Assembly: GCA_025766275.1 (NCBI GenBank)
Contig: JAFKAC010000066.1
Coordinates: 124,001-188,000 of the forward strand
Reading direction: 5' to 3'
Source of the DNA: Lactarius indigo
Taxonomy: Eukaryota > Basidiomycota > Agaricomycetes > Russulales > Russulaceae
Length of the DNA stretch: 64,000 bases
The notes beneath the pieces are model-generated. The model saw only the letters and a list, made by a program, of their open reading frames with translations, did no database searches and was not told where the DNA came from. Positions 9,624 through 19,447 of the stretch are shown one piece after another. The first letter of the stretch is position 1; every line of letters begins with the position of its first letter. A program made the position numbers and the translations under genes.

Positions 9624-10202
9624 TGTTACGCCCTAGCAGGGGCGTGGGTTCTAAAGGTTCTGAGTCACACAAGTATCAAGCGAAGACCTCTGTTGTCTTA
9701 TTGCTATGAAATACGAGTGATAAAAGTGTGGCACAAGGTGCAGCACTACTCTGTAATGTAGGACTCCTCGTCCGAAGTGTCTAACACTTCTCTACACTTG
9801 ATCTTGCTAGTGCACAGAGTATAACAGGTGTAACGCGTTGATATAGTTCAACTGCAAAGACTTCGAAGTGTCCTGGTTAGGGACTGAAGTAGGGGATGCA
9901 CAAGAAGAGAGGGATAAGGCGAGGTCACACCAAAGTACGGAGGCAAGGTTGCTAGATTGCAAACGAAGCCAAGTCTGGCTTCCTACGGTCTATGGTACAG
10001 GTTTATATAGGACAGGGTTCCAAACAACATGAACACAAGTCCACACAATATCAAAGAGACTAAACGGAGTAAACAGAAGTTCGGATCAAAGAAACAGCGC
10101 CACTAGTAACAGTAGCTCCTTTGGTAACAAGGTATAGTACAGAAGGGGGAAGGCAGGGTGGAGACATACTGTGACTTAGGTCCAAAGCGTCGGATCATAA
10201 CA
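9624..10202 (-). repeat. 5' LTR of the chromovirus
   Basis: This 579-bp LTR is identical to 2254-2832. In minus-strand orientation U3 starts at 10202, the TATA box is at 10009-10002, the inferred RNA start is at 9976, and U5 ends at 9624. Confidence 0.95.
10002..10009 (-). promoter_or_regulatory. LTR TATA box
   Basis: The minus strand reads TATATAAA. The inferred transcript start (A at 9976) lies 33 nt downstream, a normal RNA polymerase II spacing. That start is also where the sequence complementary to the primer-binding site begins. Confidence 0.75.
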
Positions 10203-10207
10203 CTGGA

Positions 10208-12513
10208 CCACCCTCACATTCCATTATATGCCCTTGCCTTGCGACACCCCCTCCAATCAACAACATGATTTAGGCACTCGTGCCATCTATTCCTCCCAGG
10301 CTCTGGTTCATTACATAGGACTCAGGGGGCATTGTTACATGACAAATAGTATGTGTTTCGTCACTGTAGTGGGTTGTGCTATGACTGGTCTTTGCCTACA
10401 GCTTGCAATCCAACTATTCAAATTTTTATTTTTTGTAACAAAAAAAAAACGAAAAACGATAATAACTACAGTAGAGTAATGACCAGTATGTAGGGATTAC
10501 AAGGGTTGGCAAAACTCATCATCGCAGTTGGTGGTGAACATGTCTCGAAGCTGCGCAGTCACAGTGGTTGTGATTGTGGTACCTCGAGTGCATCGGTAGC
10601 ATAATTGCAGCAGGTGGGTTTGGGCCACATTGTAAAGTGCCCGCCGCTGCTGCTTCTGCCACCGTTGCCAAGTCCATCATCTTGATCATTGAGATTCTAG
10701 CAGTTCGGGACTGCATTAACAGGCAGAGAGCCTGCTGCCATTACTGTCATCATCTGGGGTGGTAATGAGATAGCTGGGAGGGCCCCCAGGCTGTGCTGTC
10801 AGTGATTGTGAGAGGCTACATTCGAGTCGCGCCACCTTGCCACTGTTGTCATTGTTGCAGTCGTCACTGAGATCAGTCATGGACCTGTTCTCATCGTCAT
10901 CAGTGTGGTTGTGGTCCATTGTTGCAATACCTGGGACTCAGACTGCCTGCCACTGCTGCTGCCATCATTGTCATTGTCGTCATGGTAGGGGTTGTGGGTA
11001 GCTCGGAGGAGCCCAAGTGAGCTGAGTATGTATGACACTGTAGTTAGATGACACTCACATAGTTTGGGTGCATCGGTGGCATGCCCCTGGACGTTGTCAC
11101 GCTCGTCATTGTAGGGTCTTCAAAATGCAGTTGTAGTTGGCCCAGTCATTGCCAGTCATGGACCCAGGCTTGTCATCATCAACGTCATCGTCATTGATTA
11201 TTGGCGGCGGGTGCGACTCGGGGCAGGCTGCCTGTCATTGCCGCTGCTGTTGTAGTTGTCATTGTAGTTGTCGTTATGGTGGGGGTCGCAGGTAGCTCAG
11301 AGGAGCTCAAGTCAGTAGAGTACTGTAGTTAGATTGACACTCACATAGCTCAGGTGAGAGTGAGGTCAGTAGCAAAATAACAACGCAGTTCTGAGTCAGG
11401 TCTGGGTCAGCAATATCCCATATTGTTATTGATGATGCCACTGGTGTTACACCAGAAGACGGGTTTGCGGCACATTGATGGAGTTCCCACAATTGCTGCT
11501 GCAGCTGTCCCTGTTGTCAAGCCATCATCTTCATCTGTGAATTGGAGAATGTTATGTTGACAATGAGGGGGGATAAGAAAGGGTAACAACAACCTGGAAA
11601 TTGTGATGCAGTCGCCACACAATGCCACACAAAAGGTCCACACTAGCACCGCACATCTCGCACACACTTTCACAGATTTGGAATGGGCCAAGCTATAATA
11701 CACTTGCATTCTAGAGGTTTATATTTGAAAAAAAAAATGAGCAGCCATAAATTTCAGTGACTGTCAGTAATATCAGCAGTTCAGTTCGAACTTGGTTTGA
11801 ATGTGGTTCCCAAATTTTGGGGTTTTGCCAAACCCCAAACAGAACCATTGGTCCGGTTCAGGTCAATACCCGAACCCAAACCCTGAACTGGGGTTCAGTT
11901 CAGGTAGGTTCAGGTTCGGACTGAAGTTCAGAACCAAACCTTGACACCACTAATCCTAAGTCTCATTTTGTCACAGTTAACCTCAGGACAGTTTGCTTTC
12001 CCAGTGGTGTACTATAGTAAAACACCTCAGTCCTTGAAAAGGAAATATTGTTTGTCAGCTGCTGACCAATACTGTAGTGACTAAGCAAAAACCCGCTGTG
12101 TTTTCAGGGTGGCTGGCTTCCAACAAAAAAGGAAGGAGCCTTTGACTAAGCAAAAATGCGGTGGCTGGCTTTCAACAAAGGAAATGACTCAAGCCTTTAA
12201 GGTGAAAGTTGAAACAAGCTATAAAACAGGCAGATAAAACAGGCAGATAAAACATTTAGATAAAAAAAACCCAAAAAATAAACACAAAAATTGGATTTCC
12301 ATGCTCACATTTGAAAGCTTGAACTTCCACACTCACACTTGGACTTTGTGATGTGCAAGGCTGGGCTGGGCTGGGCTCAAAAGTCTGGGCTTCAGCTGTG
12401 CTGATGACTATTGCAAAATCTGGGAAGGAAGGCGTCAAAGGACTGGCTCCAGGTTGGTCAGATCCACCAACCTGGGGCCAGAAACCCAACTTGATGCCCA
12501 TCTCAAATTTTGT
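10208..12513. other. Repeat-rich gene-free region
   Basis: No recognisable gene is present. The stretch is dominated by degenerate GTTGT/CATCATT-type low complexity and a roughly 290-bp tandem duplication. It also holds a GGTTC-rich, self-complementary segment at about 11770-11950 (including the hairpin TTGGGGTTT...AAACCCCAA near 11816-11837) and short GGGCT and AGGCAGATAAAAC repeats near 12230-12375. It reads like old transposon and satellite remains. Confidence 0.5.
10872..11360. repeat. Degenerate tandem repeat, about 290-bp period
   Basis: A block containing GTAGCTCGGAGGAGCCCAAG and then TAGTTAGAT...CACTCACATAG (10998-11060) recurs in diverged form at 11290-11350. Upstream, the CAGTCATGGACC...GGCTGCCTG context (from 10872) recurs from about 11150. 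Two to three diverged units are visible. Confidence 0.55.
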
Positions 12514-12518
12514 GATGT

Positions 12519-13030
12519 TGTTACGTCACGGTAGGGACAATCGCTTGACTTGAGCAAAGGTCGCTAGGTTGACAAAGCACTAAACAAGTCTTATTCTCTA
12601 AGTCAGGATTGACTTAGAGATCTGTCAAAGTTAGCCTGTTCTTGAGTTTCAAAGAGTACCAAGTTCGAAGAGAACTTGGATAGTTTCTGATGAGAGAAGA
12701 GGAGTTCACAACCGAGTCTTGTTCATCAAGTACTGTAGGATACAAGAAGACAAGTCTGAGGTCTACAGCCCACAGATGTCCTAGTACTTATACTAAGGAG
12801 AACAATAGGAACAAAATAGAGAAACTGAGTCATACTACTGCACAGTGAGTCATAGTACTGTGCAATGAGTCATACTACTGTGCAGTGAGTCATAGTGCTG
12901 CGCAACAAGTCACACTATCCAGAAATAGTCCTGAAGGGACTATGAGTCATACTGAGTCATCCCTGAGCCAAATGCAGGATATGAGTCATGTAAAGTAAAG
13001 AAATCAAAAGAAATTAGATGGGATGTAACA
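12519..13030 (-). mobile_element. Solo LTR with TSD GATGT
   Basis: A 512-bp segment begins TGTTACG and ends GTAACA, flanked by perfect 5-bp duplications GATGT (12514-12518 and 13031-13035). On the minus strand a TATA box (TATAAG, 12792-12787) is followed 35 nt later by AGACTTGTCTT (12757-12747), a one-base variant of the transcript-start motif of the full-length element. It therefore derives from a related self-priming chromovirus. No internal region remains, which indicates LTR-LTR recombination. Confidence 0.88.
12826..12989 (-). promoter_or_regulatory. Cluster of seven bZIP (TGAGTCAT) sites in the LTR
   Basis: TGAGTCAT, the Gcn4/AP-1 core, occurs at 12826, 12846, 12866, 12886, 12943, 12953 and 12982. 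The first four sit on an exact 20-bp tandem repeat. In the LTR's own (minus) orientation the sites lie upstream of its TATA box, as an enhancer would. Regulation by a bZIP factor is inferred from the motif only. Confidence 0.65.
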
Positions 13031-13337
13031 GATGTACTTAGACTTCCAAACTGATGCTTGGGCTCTTGCTTGGGCTTCTGCACTGCACCTGGACTTCTAC
13101 ACTGATGCCTGGACTTCCATGCTGACACCTGGACTTCCACAGGACTTTGCTTAGACTCATATGGGATTGATTTAAGGTTGAAAAGCAGGGGTTTGGGGGC
13201 ACAGCCCCCAACAAGCTGAAGCAACCTGTGCTGTAGACACAGTGCTGAAGCTTGTTTGAATGAATGCTCAAATGGTTCTGCTTTCTCATGGCTCTCTTGG
13301 AAATCTGGCTACTCATGTTCCATCCATTACGTGCCAT

Positions 13338-14112
13338 TGTCACGGACGCACTATTTTCGCCTTATTTTTCCGTATTTTTATGGATTTATTTGGTGGAGAT
13401 ACGAGTCTCCAACGTTGTGTTAAAGAATCCAAGTCCTTATCATTAGATATGATAAGATGGTTAGTCACGTGATGCCAACATGTGCACCCACACACACGTG
13501 ACCCTGGGATAGTAACTTCCTTGTTAGGAGTTACCTCTTTAGGTCACTTTCCTCATTAGTATGATAGTTTCTCATTGGACGATAAGTAGGGAACCTTCTA
13601 GATAGTTCTAGACTACGTTGTCATAGGGTTGTGACTCATAGATAAGGACACGTCATTGTTCTGTCAGCGTTAATGACTGTGCATCAGTCAGCACAATAGA
13701 TAACGCTATTATTAGACACGACGCGTCAGCGCCTGACTCATTACTATTACACATACCTTTAGTAATAAGGTTCCGTAGTAATTCGAACTCAGCCGCAGCA
13801 TAGTATATAAACCCTCATGTAGCGTCCTGAGTGGAACCAACTTGTCCTCTTGGTTCTCCACTCAGGTGCGTATCTCCCTTGTACTTCCCTTACTCTTCCC
13901 AATGTTAACTTGTCCTCTTGGTTCTCCACTCAGCGTGCCACAGCGTGATCACCTGACCCTTGGACTTGTATAAAGTCCTCACGTGTGTCTACTCTCCGCT
14001 GTGCCTGTACGTTCGGCGCGTGACTTGTCTCCGCGCTAGGCTTGAGTGTGTACCGTGTCAGTTCACTTACACTTTGCTTGGTCTAGTTGTCGCGATAAGT
14101 CATACCGCTACA
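13338..14112 (+). mobile_element. Second solo LTR with TSD GCCAT
   Basis: This 775-bp segment begins TGTCACGG and ends CTACA, flanked by perfect duplications GCCAT (13333-13337 and 14113-14117). A plus-strand TATA box (TATATAAA) is at 13804-13811. It shares no obvious sequence with the other LTRs, so it represents a different retroelement family. Confidence 0.85.
13827..13933 (+). repeat. Hairpin and 27-bp direct repeat near the LTR transcript start
   Basis: CTGAGTGG-AACCAA (13827-13840) can pair with TTGGTT-CT-CCACTCAG (13850-13865). The right arm lies inside a 27-bp sequence present at 13839-13865 and again, unchanged, at 13907-13933. The left arm can therefore pair with either copy. It lies about 23-30 nt below the TATA box, at or near the RNA 5' end. 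Confidence 0.7.
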
Positions 14113-14117
14113 GCCAT

Positions 14118-15111
14118 CTGTGCTTTGTGCCCATCTTCATAAAGGACAACACCGGTGTCGACAAATGGAACACACTGATAGATACGTTATCACAGAGCGC
14201 CATCTTATGGCTGTCCCAACCTCACACCTGGTGAGAATAGATTCTTCTTCGACATCACCAATGGTTTCCTTCTACCTTAATGGTGGACGTCACTGGTCAG
14301 ATGAAAGTAATTACATAGATAAATCATAGGACTGAACCTCCATTTTTTGCATTTGTCAGTTCAACTCATATGCAGCCAAGTTGAACAATGAACAGTGTTT
14401 TAAACTGATATCTCTTTCACTGTGCATCGTATTATCGCAACATTCTGCTCTTTTAATCTGCTGGATATATCGACTTTCAAGATGACTTCCTTTGCATCAC
14501 TGGTCCTCTGTTCCATCGCGCATTCTCCCCGTCCGTCTAGCTTCTCGCATCTGCATTACTTCATCATTCCACCTCTCACCTGTCCTCAGAAAGGACAAGA
14601 ACAACACTGAGAAATGGAGCAGGAACCATCCTTGCGTACTCACAGAGCAAGACAAGCGAGAATTATACGTAGAGTGGCTGCAACATCGTGGCAGTTTTCT
14701 TTCCCTTCGCACTCCTTTTCCGTCTTTAATACACTCCCCCCATTCGCTTTCGGGAGGCAAGACACGTTCGAAAACATGCTCTTCTCTCCGATCTCGCGGT
14801 AATTTACGAACATAGGGATTCCTGTCTCCGTGGCAAAGGCGTTATTAATTTTCTCCGTCTGATTCCCCCCCATCCCTGTCATTTATATGAAGGCGATAGC
14901 GCCCATGCGAAGGTGCCCCATCGCAACGTCCATACATGAGCGGAAATTTCTTACGTCGGCATCAGTCCCTATGGAACACCAGGAACACCCAACAAGCGCG
15001 AAGGTGCCAGGTGGCCAGCACAGCAATGTGACACGAAGAACGGTAGGGGAATATATGCGGAATATGCGGCTGTGCGAGCAATCGGGGAAACGGACGAAGG
15101 GCGAACTAATC
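14118..15111. other. Intergenic, nothing recognised
   Basis: Short ORFs only. The long plus-strand frame starting at 14887 runs antisense over the GMC gene's terminal exons and has no protein-like features. Confidence 0.45.
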
Positions 15112-17361
15112 TTAGTTTGCAACGATCAGTTTCGCTGCTCGCTCTGCGACGGCGTAGAGAGCTGCTTGAGGGTGGGCCGCCGGGACGTACGGCTAAAAAA
15201 ATATACCGCATCAGGCCATCGACCGGGGGCCCAATTACTGAAGCCCACGTACCAATACGCTCGCATCGACAATCCGAAGGCCAACTGTCTTCTTCACGCC
15301 GAAATCCGGGTTGACGACACCATGCGAGGAGCTGTTCGGGGACACGAAGGCGGTGCTGAATGGATGAAACACGGTGGCAGCGTGGTTGCGCGCATACGCC
15401 TCAATTTGGGCATCAGTCTTGGCCCCAGCAAGAGCGCCAAATGGTCCAATCACGTAGTCCCTCCACGCTGGCGCCGCGGCGAACCGAAGCGCCGCCTTTA
15501 CCCCTTCGCGGATAGTAAAGATGTCAAAGTTCGAGTTGAGGAGCGCTGGGTCGATGTTAGGAGCGGCGAAAGGGTTTGCAGAGGCAAGGGTAATTGATCC
15601 GCCTGCGGCATTCCGCATTCAGAAGCGCCGGTAATATCAAGGAACATCACTCACGAGAGGTGGGCGTTATCAGGTTGCTGGCAATCGTCATGAAGTGGCC
15701 CGTGGTGGGCGGTGAGTCAACGAATGACGCGAACCCATTCTAAGAACAGAAGCTCAACGACAATCCACGATGGGACGCTTCCGGGCAAGGGCTTACAGCA
15801 AAGACAAATTCGTAATGTGGGGCTTGCGGGCCGGAAGATGGATCATTCACCGTCTTGAAAATTGTGGCGTTTTTCGGTAGCCTCAACCAACCTATTTCAG
15901 ACGTGGCAGTCGAGGCAAACGGACCAGTGTGGGACTGTCCCCACTGTGCTAGATCATTTAGGAATAGCGTCGCGTTTCGGCCGATATCGTCATTAGTAAA
16001 GTTGGAATTAACCGAGAACACATTTGAAAGTATGACGTGGTCTTGCATGTTTTTTCCCACGTCGGGGAGGTTTACGATCGTCCGAATTTTGAACTGACTG
16101 AGCTGTGTGCTGTCGCCGATTCCCGACAGCATCAGTAACTGCGGTGTGTTGACTGCGCCGGCAGCGAGTATGACCTCCTTCGTAGCATTACGGGAAAAGA
16201 GTGGGCCTGGCCGTTGTCATGTCAAATAGGCATGAGTACAACCAGAGGTCTCCTACCATAAGCGGACTGGGCGAATTGGACGCCACGAAAAATGGGTAGA
16301 CCACCTCGGGTGCCAGTTTGAACCACCTTAGTCACCTGGGTGTTAGTTAAAACGTCTAGATTCGACCTGGAGAGCACCGGCGTAAGGTATGAGACAGAGG
16401 CACTACTCCTCTGGCCACCGCCGATTGAGTACTGGGTCCAACCTTACACCGAGCGATTGAGTCACATTCGAAAATTTGGGTGAGTAAAACAGAACACACC
16501 TATTCCTAGTGGATTTCCAGAGTTCATATCCCCATTGAAAGGAAACTCGGCGAGCTGCGACGACGTGTTGAAGATCCGACAGTCGAGAGCAGTCCTGTCT
16601 TGAACACTGATCTTGACGGGGCCATTCGAACCGTGGATCGCAGGATTGATCTCCCCCGTCGTGTTGTGACCATCCGGGGGGGAAACTAGGGTTTCCACCT
16701 GAGGGTCGCAGTCAGGCCGTGGTAGCGAAGTGACGGAAAGGGAGCGGATGATACCCCAATCAAGGTGCTCCGAAGAGAATTCCACGACCATCCAGAGTCA
16801 CCAGTAACATGAGCCAATCGATCAAAGTCGCTTGCTGGTCCGCGGGTCCAAACCATATCATCTGGGGCATACTAAGTCTGTAGTCACCGCCTCTGAATGT
16901 GACTCAACGTACTGATGGAAGTGGACCCACCGAGGGTACGTCCGCGAGGATACGCGATGGAACGCCCTCCCAAACCGGTCTGAGGGACTGTGGTATAGTT
17001 CCATGAGACAACAGACGGCGCAAGTGTCGTGGCAAGGAACGGAATGGGAATAAAAGGATCGACCGTATCGCTAGGGTATATAAGGTAAATGAATGTAGAA
17101 ATGAAAATAACATCGACAAACCTTGGTCCAGCTTCGATTAAAAGCACACGATTTTTCGGATTTGCGCTCAACCTATTTGCCAAAACACTGCCCCCCAGGC
17201 CCGCTGGACAAGTGTCAGAGAGCGAAAGAGATCCGCAGACGCACAGACGTACCGCCCACGATGATATATGTGTAAGATGCATTAGGTAGCGTCGAAGGGT
17301 CGGTATATACCGCAGCCCAAACGGACTTCAAAAAGAGAGCAGTGATGAGGGAAAGGCGCAT
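15112..17361 (-). CDS. Secreted GMC oxidoreductase (aryl-alcohol-oxidase-like)
   Basis: Ten exons join in phase to 588 residues: 17361-17253, 17203-17122, 17070-16913, 16861-16755, 16698-16500, 16442-16257, 16206-15797, 15739-15655, 15602-15253 and 15192-15112. All nine introns are GT-AG and 49-60 bp. The protein starts with a signal peptide ([17 protein letters not shown]), then the FAD-binding GAGLGG at 36-41, [25 protein letters not shown], and ends with both active-site histidines, His525 (VFHP) and His569 (AAHPQ). They are 44 residues apart, as in aryl-alcohol oxidase. Such enzymes oxidise alcohols with FAD and give H2O2, often feeding peroxidases in lignocellulose decay. Length and motifs are complete, so it appears functional. 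The exact substrate cannot be read from sequence. Confidence 0.93.
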
Positions 17362-18021
17362 GGCGGGAGCCGCAAACAAAAGAAAGTTTGCAGCATCAGG
17401 ACGCTTGAACCATGGCTTTATGGGGTTCGTTGTTTTGTTGGGAAGTGGGGGGCTTCTAAGCGGCTAAAATGAGCTCATAATTCCCAAGGGCACATTTGAC
17501 ATGTGCGACGGAGACATGCCCAGAAGCGCCCAACCTGTCCGCTCAAACAGAGACAGAAGAACCAGTTATAGTAAGACGGGGAATACAACAAAGGGCCATC
17601 AAGAAGCATTCAACAAGTGGACCAATTGGTCCCGAGGTAACCCTCACCATGGTATCAAGGGGTAGAACCACGGCCAGTAGAGAAATAGCTTGCGGTGTGA
17701 GTTAGTACCTGCAGTAGCAGAGACCACAAACTATTCCAATTAGTGCGCACAACACATTCGCTGGCATATATTCACGGAACAGGACCCTTCGAATTGGTTC
17801 TCGCCAGTTGCAGCAGCACCAGTGAAGCCACCTACTGACGATGCCGTGGCAATCACAGGCACGGCCGCAGGTCAACGTACGGGTCAACGTTTAGAACTGA
17901 AGGGTCCAGCTTGGTCACAGCGCTCCGAAGTGCGGGTATATATTATGTAATTAATCGACAGCATTGTTCGCTTTGCGTTATTGACCTACAGCATCTGCGC
18001 CGTACTTATTACGGCCTTGAA
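17362..18021. other. Intergenic between GMC gene and RPA49 fragment
   Basis: Nothing recognisable. It should contain the GMC promoter (to the left, on the minus strand) and the upstream region of the RPA49 remnant. Confidence 0.4.
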
Positions 18022-18360
18022 ATGATGTCAACAGCATCCTCGCTCCGAAAGCGAAAGCGTGGTCTATCAGACGCAAATAAATCTGGATTGCTTTCTCTAG
18101 AGCTTTCGAGTGTGCCAGTCACTCAGGTTGGGCCAGTGCTCGGTGTGTGTGGCCGTTTTTGCACCAGTCCCACATTTTCTTTCCTGATTCGCTTGGACCA
18201 GCAAGCTTCCCGTCTCTTACGCCTCCAAAGGACACCGCGTTCAATAGCTTCGTTAGGGAAGAGGATGAGGGAAAGGAGTTTGCAAAGCGACTGAGTACTA
18301 TTGCAGGCGAGACGGATGCCGTCGAGTTCTCGGGCTCTACAAAAGAAGGAAGCGACGGAA
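18022..18360 (+). pseudogene. 5' fragment of RPA49 (RNA polymerase I subunit A49)
   Basis: Exon 1 (18022-18142) reads MMSTASSLRKRKRGLSD and ends in VTQVGPVL. A 59-bp GT-AG intron (18143-18201) leads in phase to ASFPSLTPPKDTAFN, then FAKRLSTIAGETDAVEFSGS. The SFP...PPKDT...AGETDAVEF pattern is the N-terminal part of A49-like RNA polymerase I subunits. After about 18360 the frame no longer resembles the family, and the remaining 300 or so residues are absent. It is a 3'-truncated copy with its intron kept, so it arose from DNA and not from mRNA. Confidence 0.7.
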
Positions 18361-19447
18361 TCGGGAGCAGGTTTCAGTTTCTCTCGGGGTTCCGGAAGGA
18401 CGATGCGCTCACCTTTCCTTGTGCAGATACTTTCTCGCACTGCATCGACCGGGGTCCTCGAAACTTATCTTGCACCCCACTCCCTTGTGTACATAAAGCG
18501 GCGGTGGTTAATTACGAAACCGTGTCCCTGCGTGCTGTGTGCACGTGTTAAGAAGTCAATAGACCGCCTAGAGTCTCCGCTCAAGAGGCCTCGACCGCTG
18601 TACTGGTTTAACAAATGAATAACGTGAGCCCACGCACGGAGCCCACGAGGGCACACCCAACATCGAGCAATCGCTGTCTCTCTCGGCTCAGGCGGGAGGA
18701 GACAGGGGTACACGTACGTTACACCGTGGTGCGCTTGACGCCTAGAAAAGTGCTGATAGAAACTGAGTCCAAAAGTTTTGCTTTTCTGAGAGTCGAGAGT
18801 TGAGACTGAATAGAGCAACTTCACGTGCTTAATCTAATCAAATCATCAGTTATGCCCAGTAACCTAAAATGGAACGAGATATTTTATGACAGATAGGGGT
18901 TATTCAGCTGTAACTTTCTATACACTCAACAATCATCTTTTGAGACTCACAACTACCCACCTCGACCGGGCCTGGAGGTCAATGTTGCAGAGTGCTACCT
19001 AAATGGCCCAGTCTTCTGGGATATGGAAGATGATAAGTGCGCCGGAGCGTGGCAGAACTTAAGAGCGCGCGTCCACGTCCAACTGAAGTTCCATTACTGC
19101 TGTCGGCCTGACACGAGGGGGTGCGTAGTATAAATTCAAAACTCGGCAGATGGAGCTGGGCACTGAGATTCTGCATAATCCCTTTCCTCGGCCTGCGACC
19201 TCGAGTAGTTGAGAGTGGAGTAAGTAAGGCTCACCTTAGGTCAGGTGTGTACAATGTAGTATTCAACGTGCCCATCATCGCCTTGAATTAGTGCTTCTCA
19301 GCATTCTAGAGCCGAACACGCGTGCTGTTTTAGTCTACTTTTACTGACGCTTGGCGGCCTGAGAAATTATACCTCATGGTCTCTGCCTGTTTAAACGTGA
19401 GCAGTCCCCAGAAATTCCTCTAGATCTGCACCCTCTGGAATCCCCCC
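18361..19447. other. Intergenic, upstream of RhoGAP copy A
   Basis: No gene is seen. ORFs here are short and unrelated to known families. The last few hundred bases are the presumed promoter of the F-BAR/RhoGAP gene that starts at 19448. Confidence 0.4.

Larger units (their letters stand above)
2254..10202 (-). mobile_element. Full-length Ty3/gypsy chromovirus (Tf1/sushi-like)
   Basis: A complete LTR retrotransposon lies on the minus strand. Its two 579-bp LTRs appear identical base for base, begin TGTTA and end AACA on the plus strand, and are flanked by a perfect 5-bp target-site duplication, CTGGA, at 2249-2253 and 10203-10207. In transcript order it has the 5' LTR (9624-10202), a self-complementary primer-binding site (9612-9622), gag, pol (protease, RT, RNase H, integrase, chromodomain), a zinc-knuckle extension, a purine tract and the 3' LTR. 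The order PR-RT-RH-IN plus a chromodomain places it among chromoviruses, and the self-priming signal among Tf1/sushi-like elements. Identical LTRs indicate a recent insertion. The gag start codon and the UGA after pol leave its autonomy uncertain. Confidence 0.97.

Noticed and set aside
11770..11950. GGTTC-rich segment resembling a hAT transposon end
   Set aside because: It has self-complementary GGTTC/GAACC runs and a TAGTGGTGTCAAGG-like edge on the minus strand, but no partner end or 8-bp duplication was found.
14887..15597. 236-codon plus-strand ORF
   Set aside because: It lies antisense to the last exons of the GMC oxidoreductase, whose splice model is complete and in phase; the plus-strand peptide has no family features.
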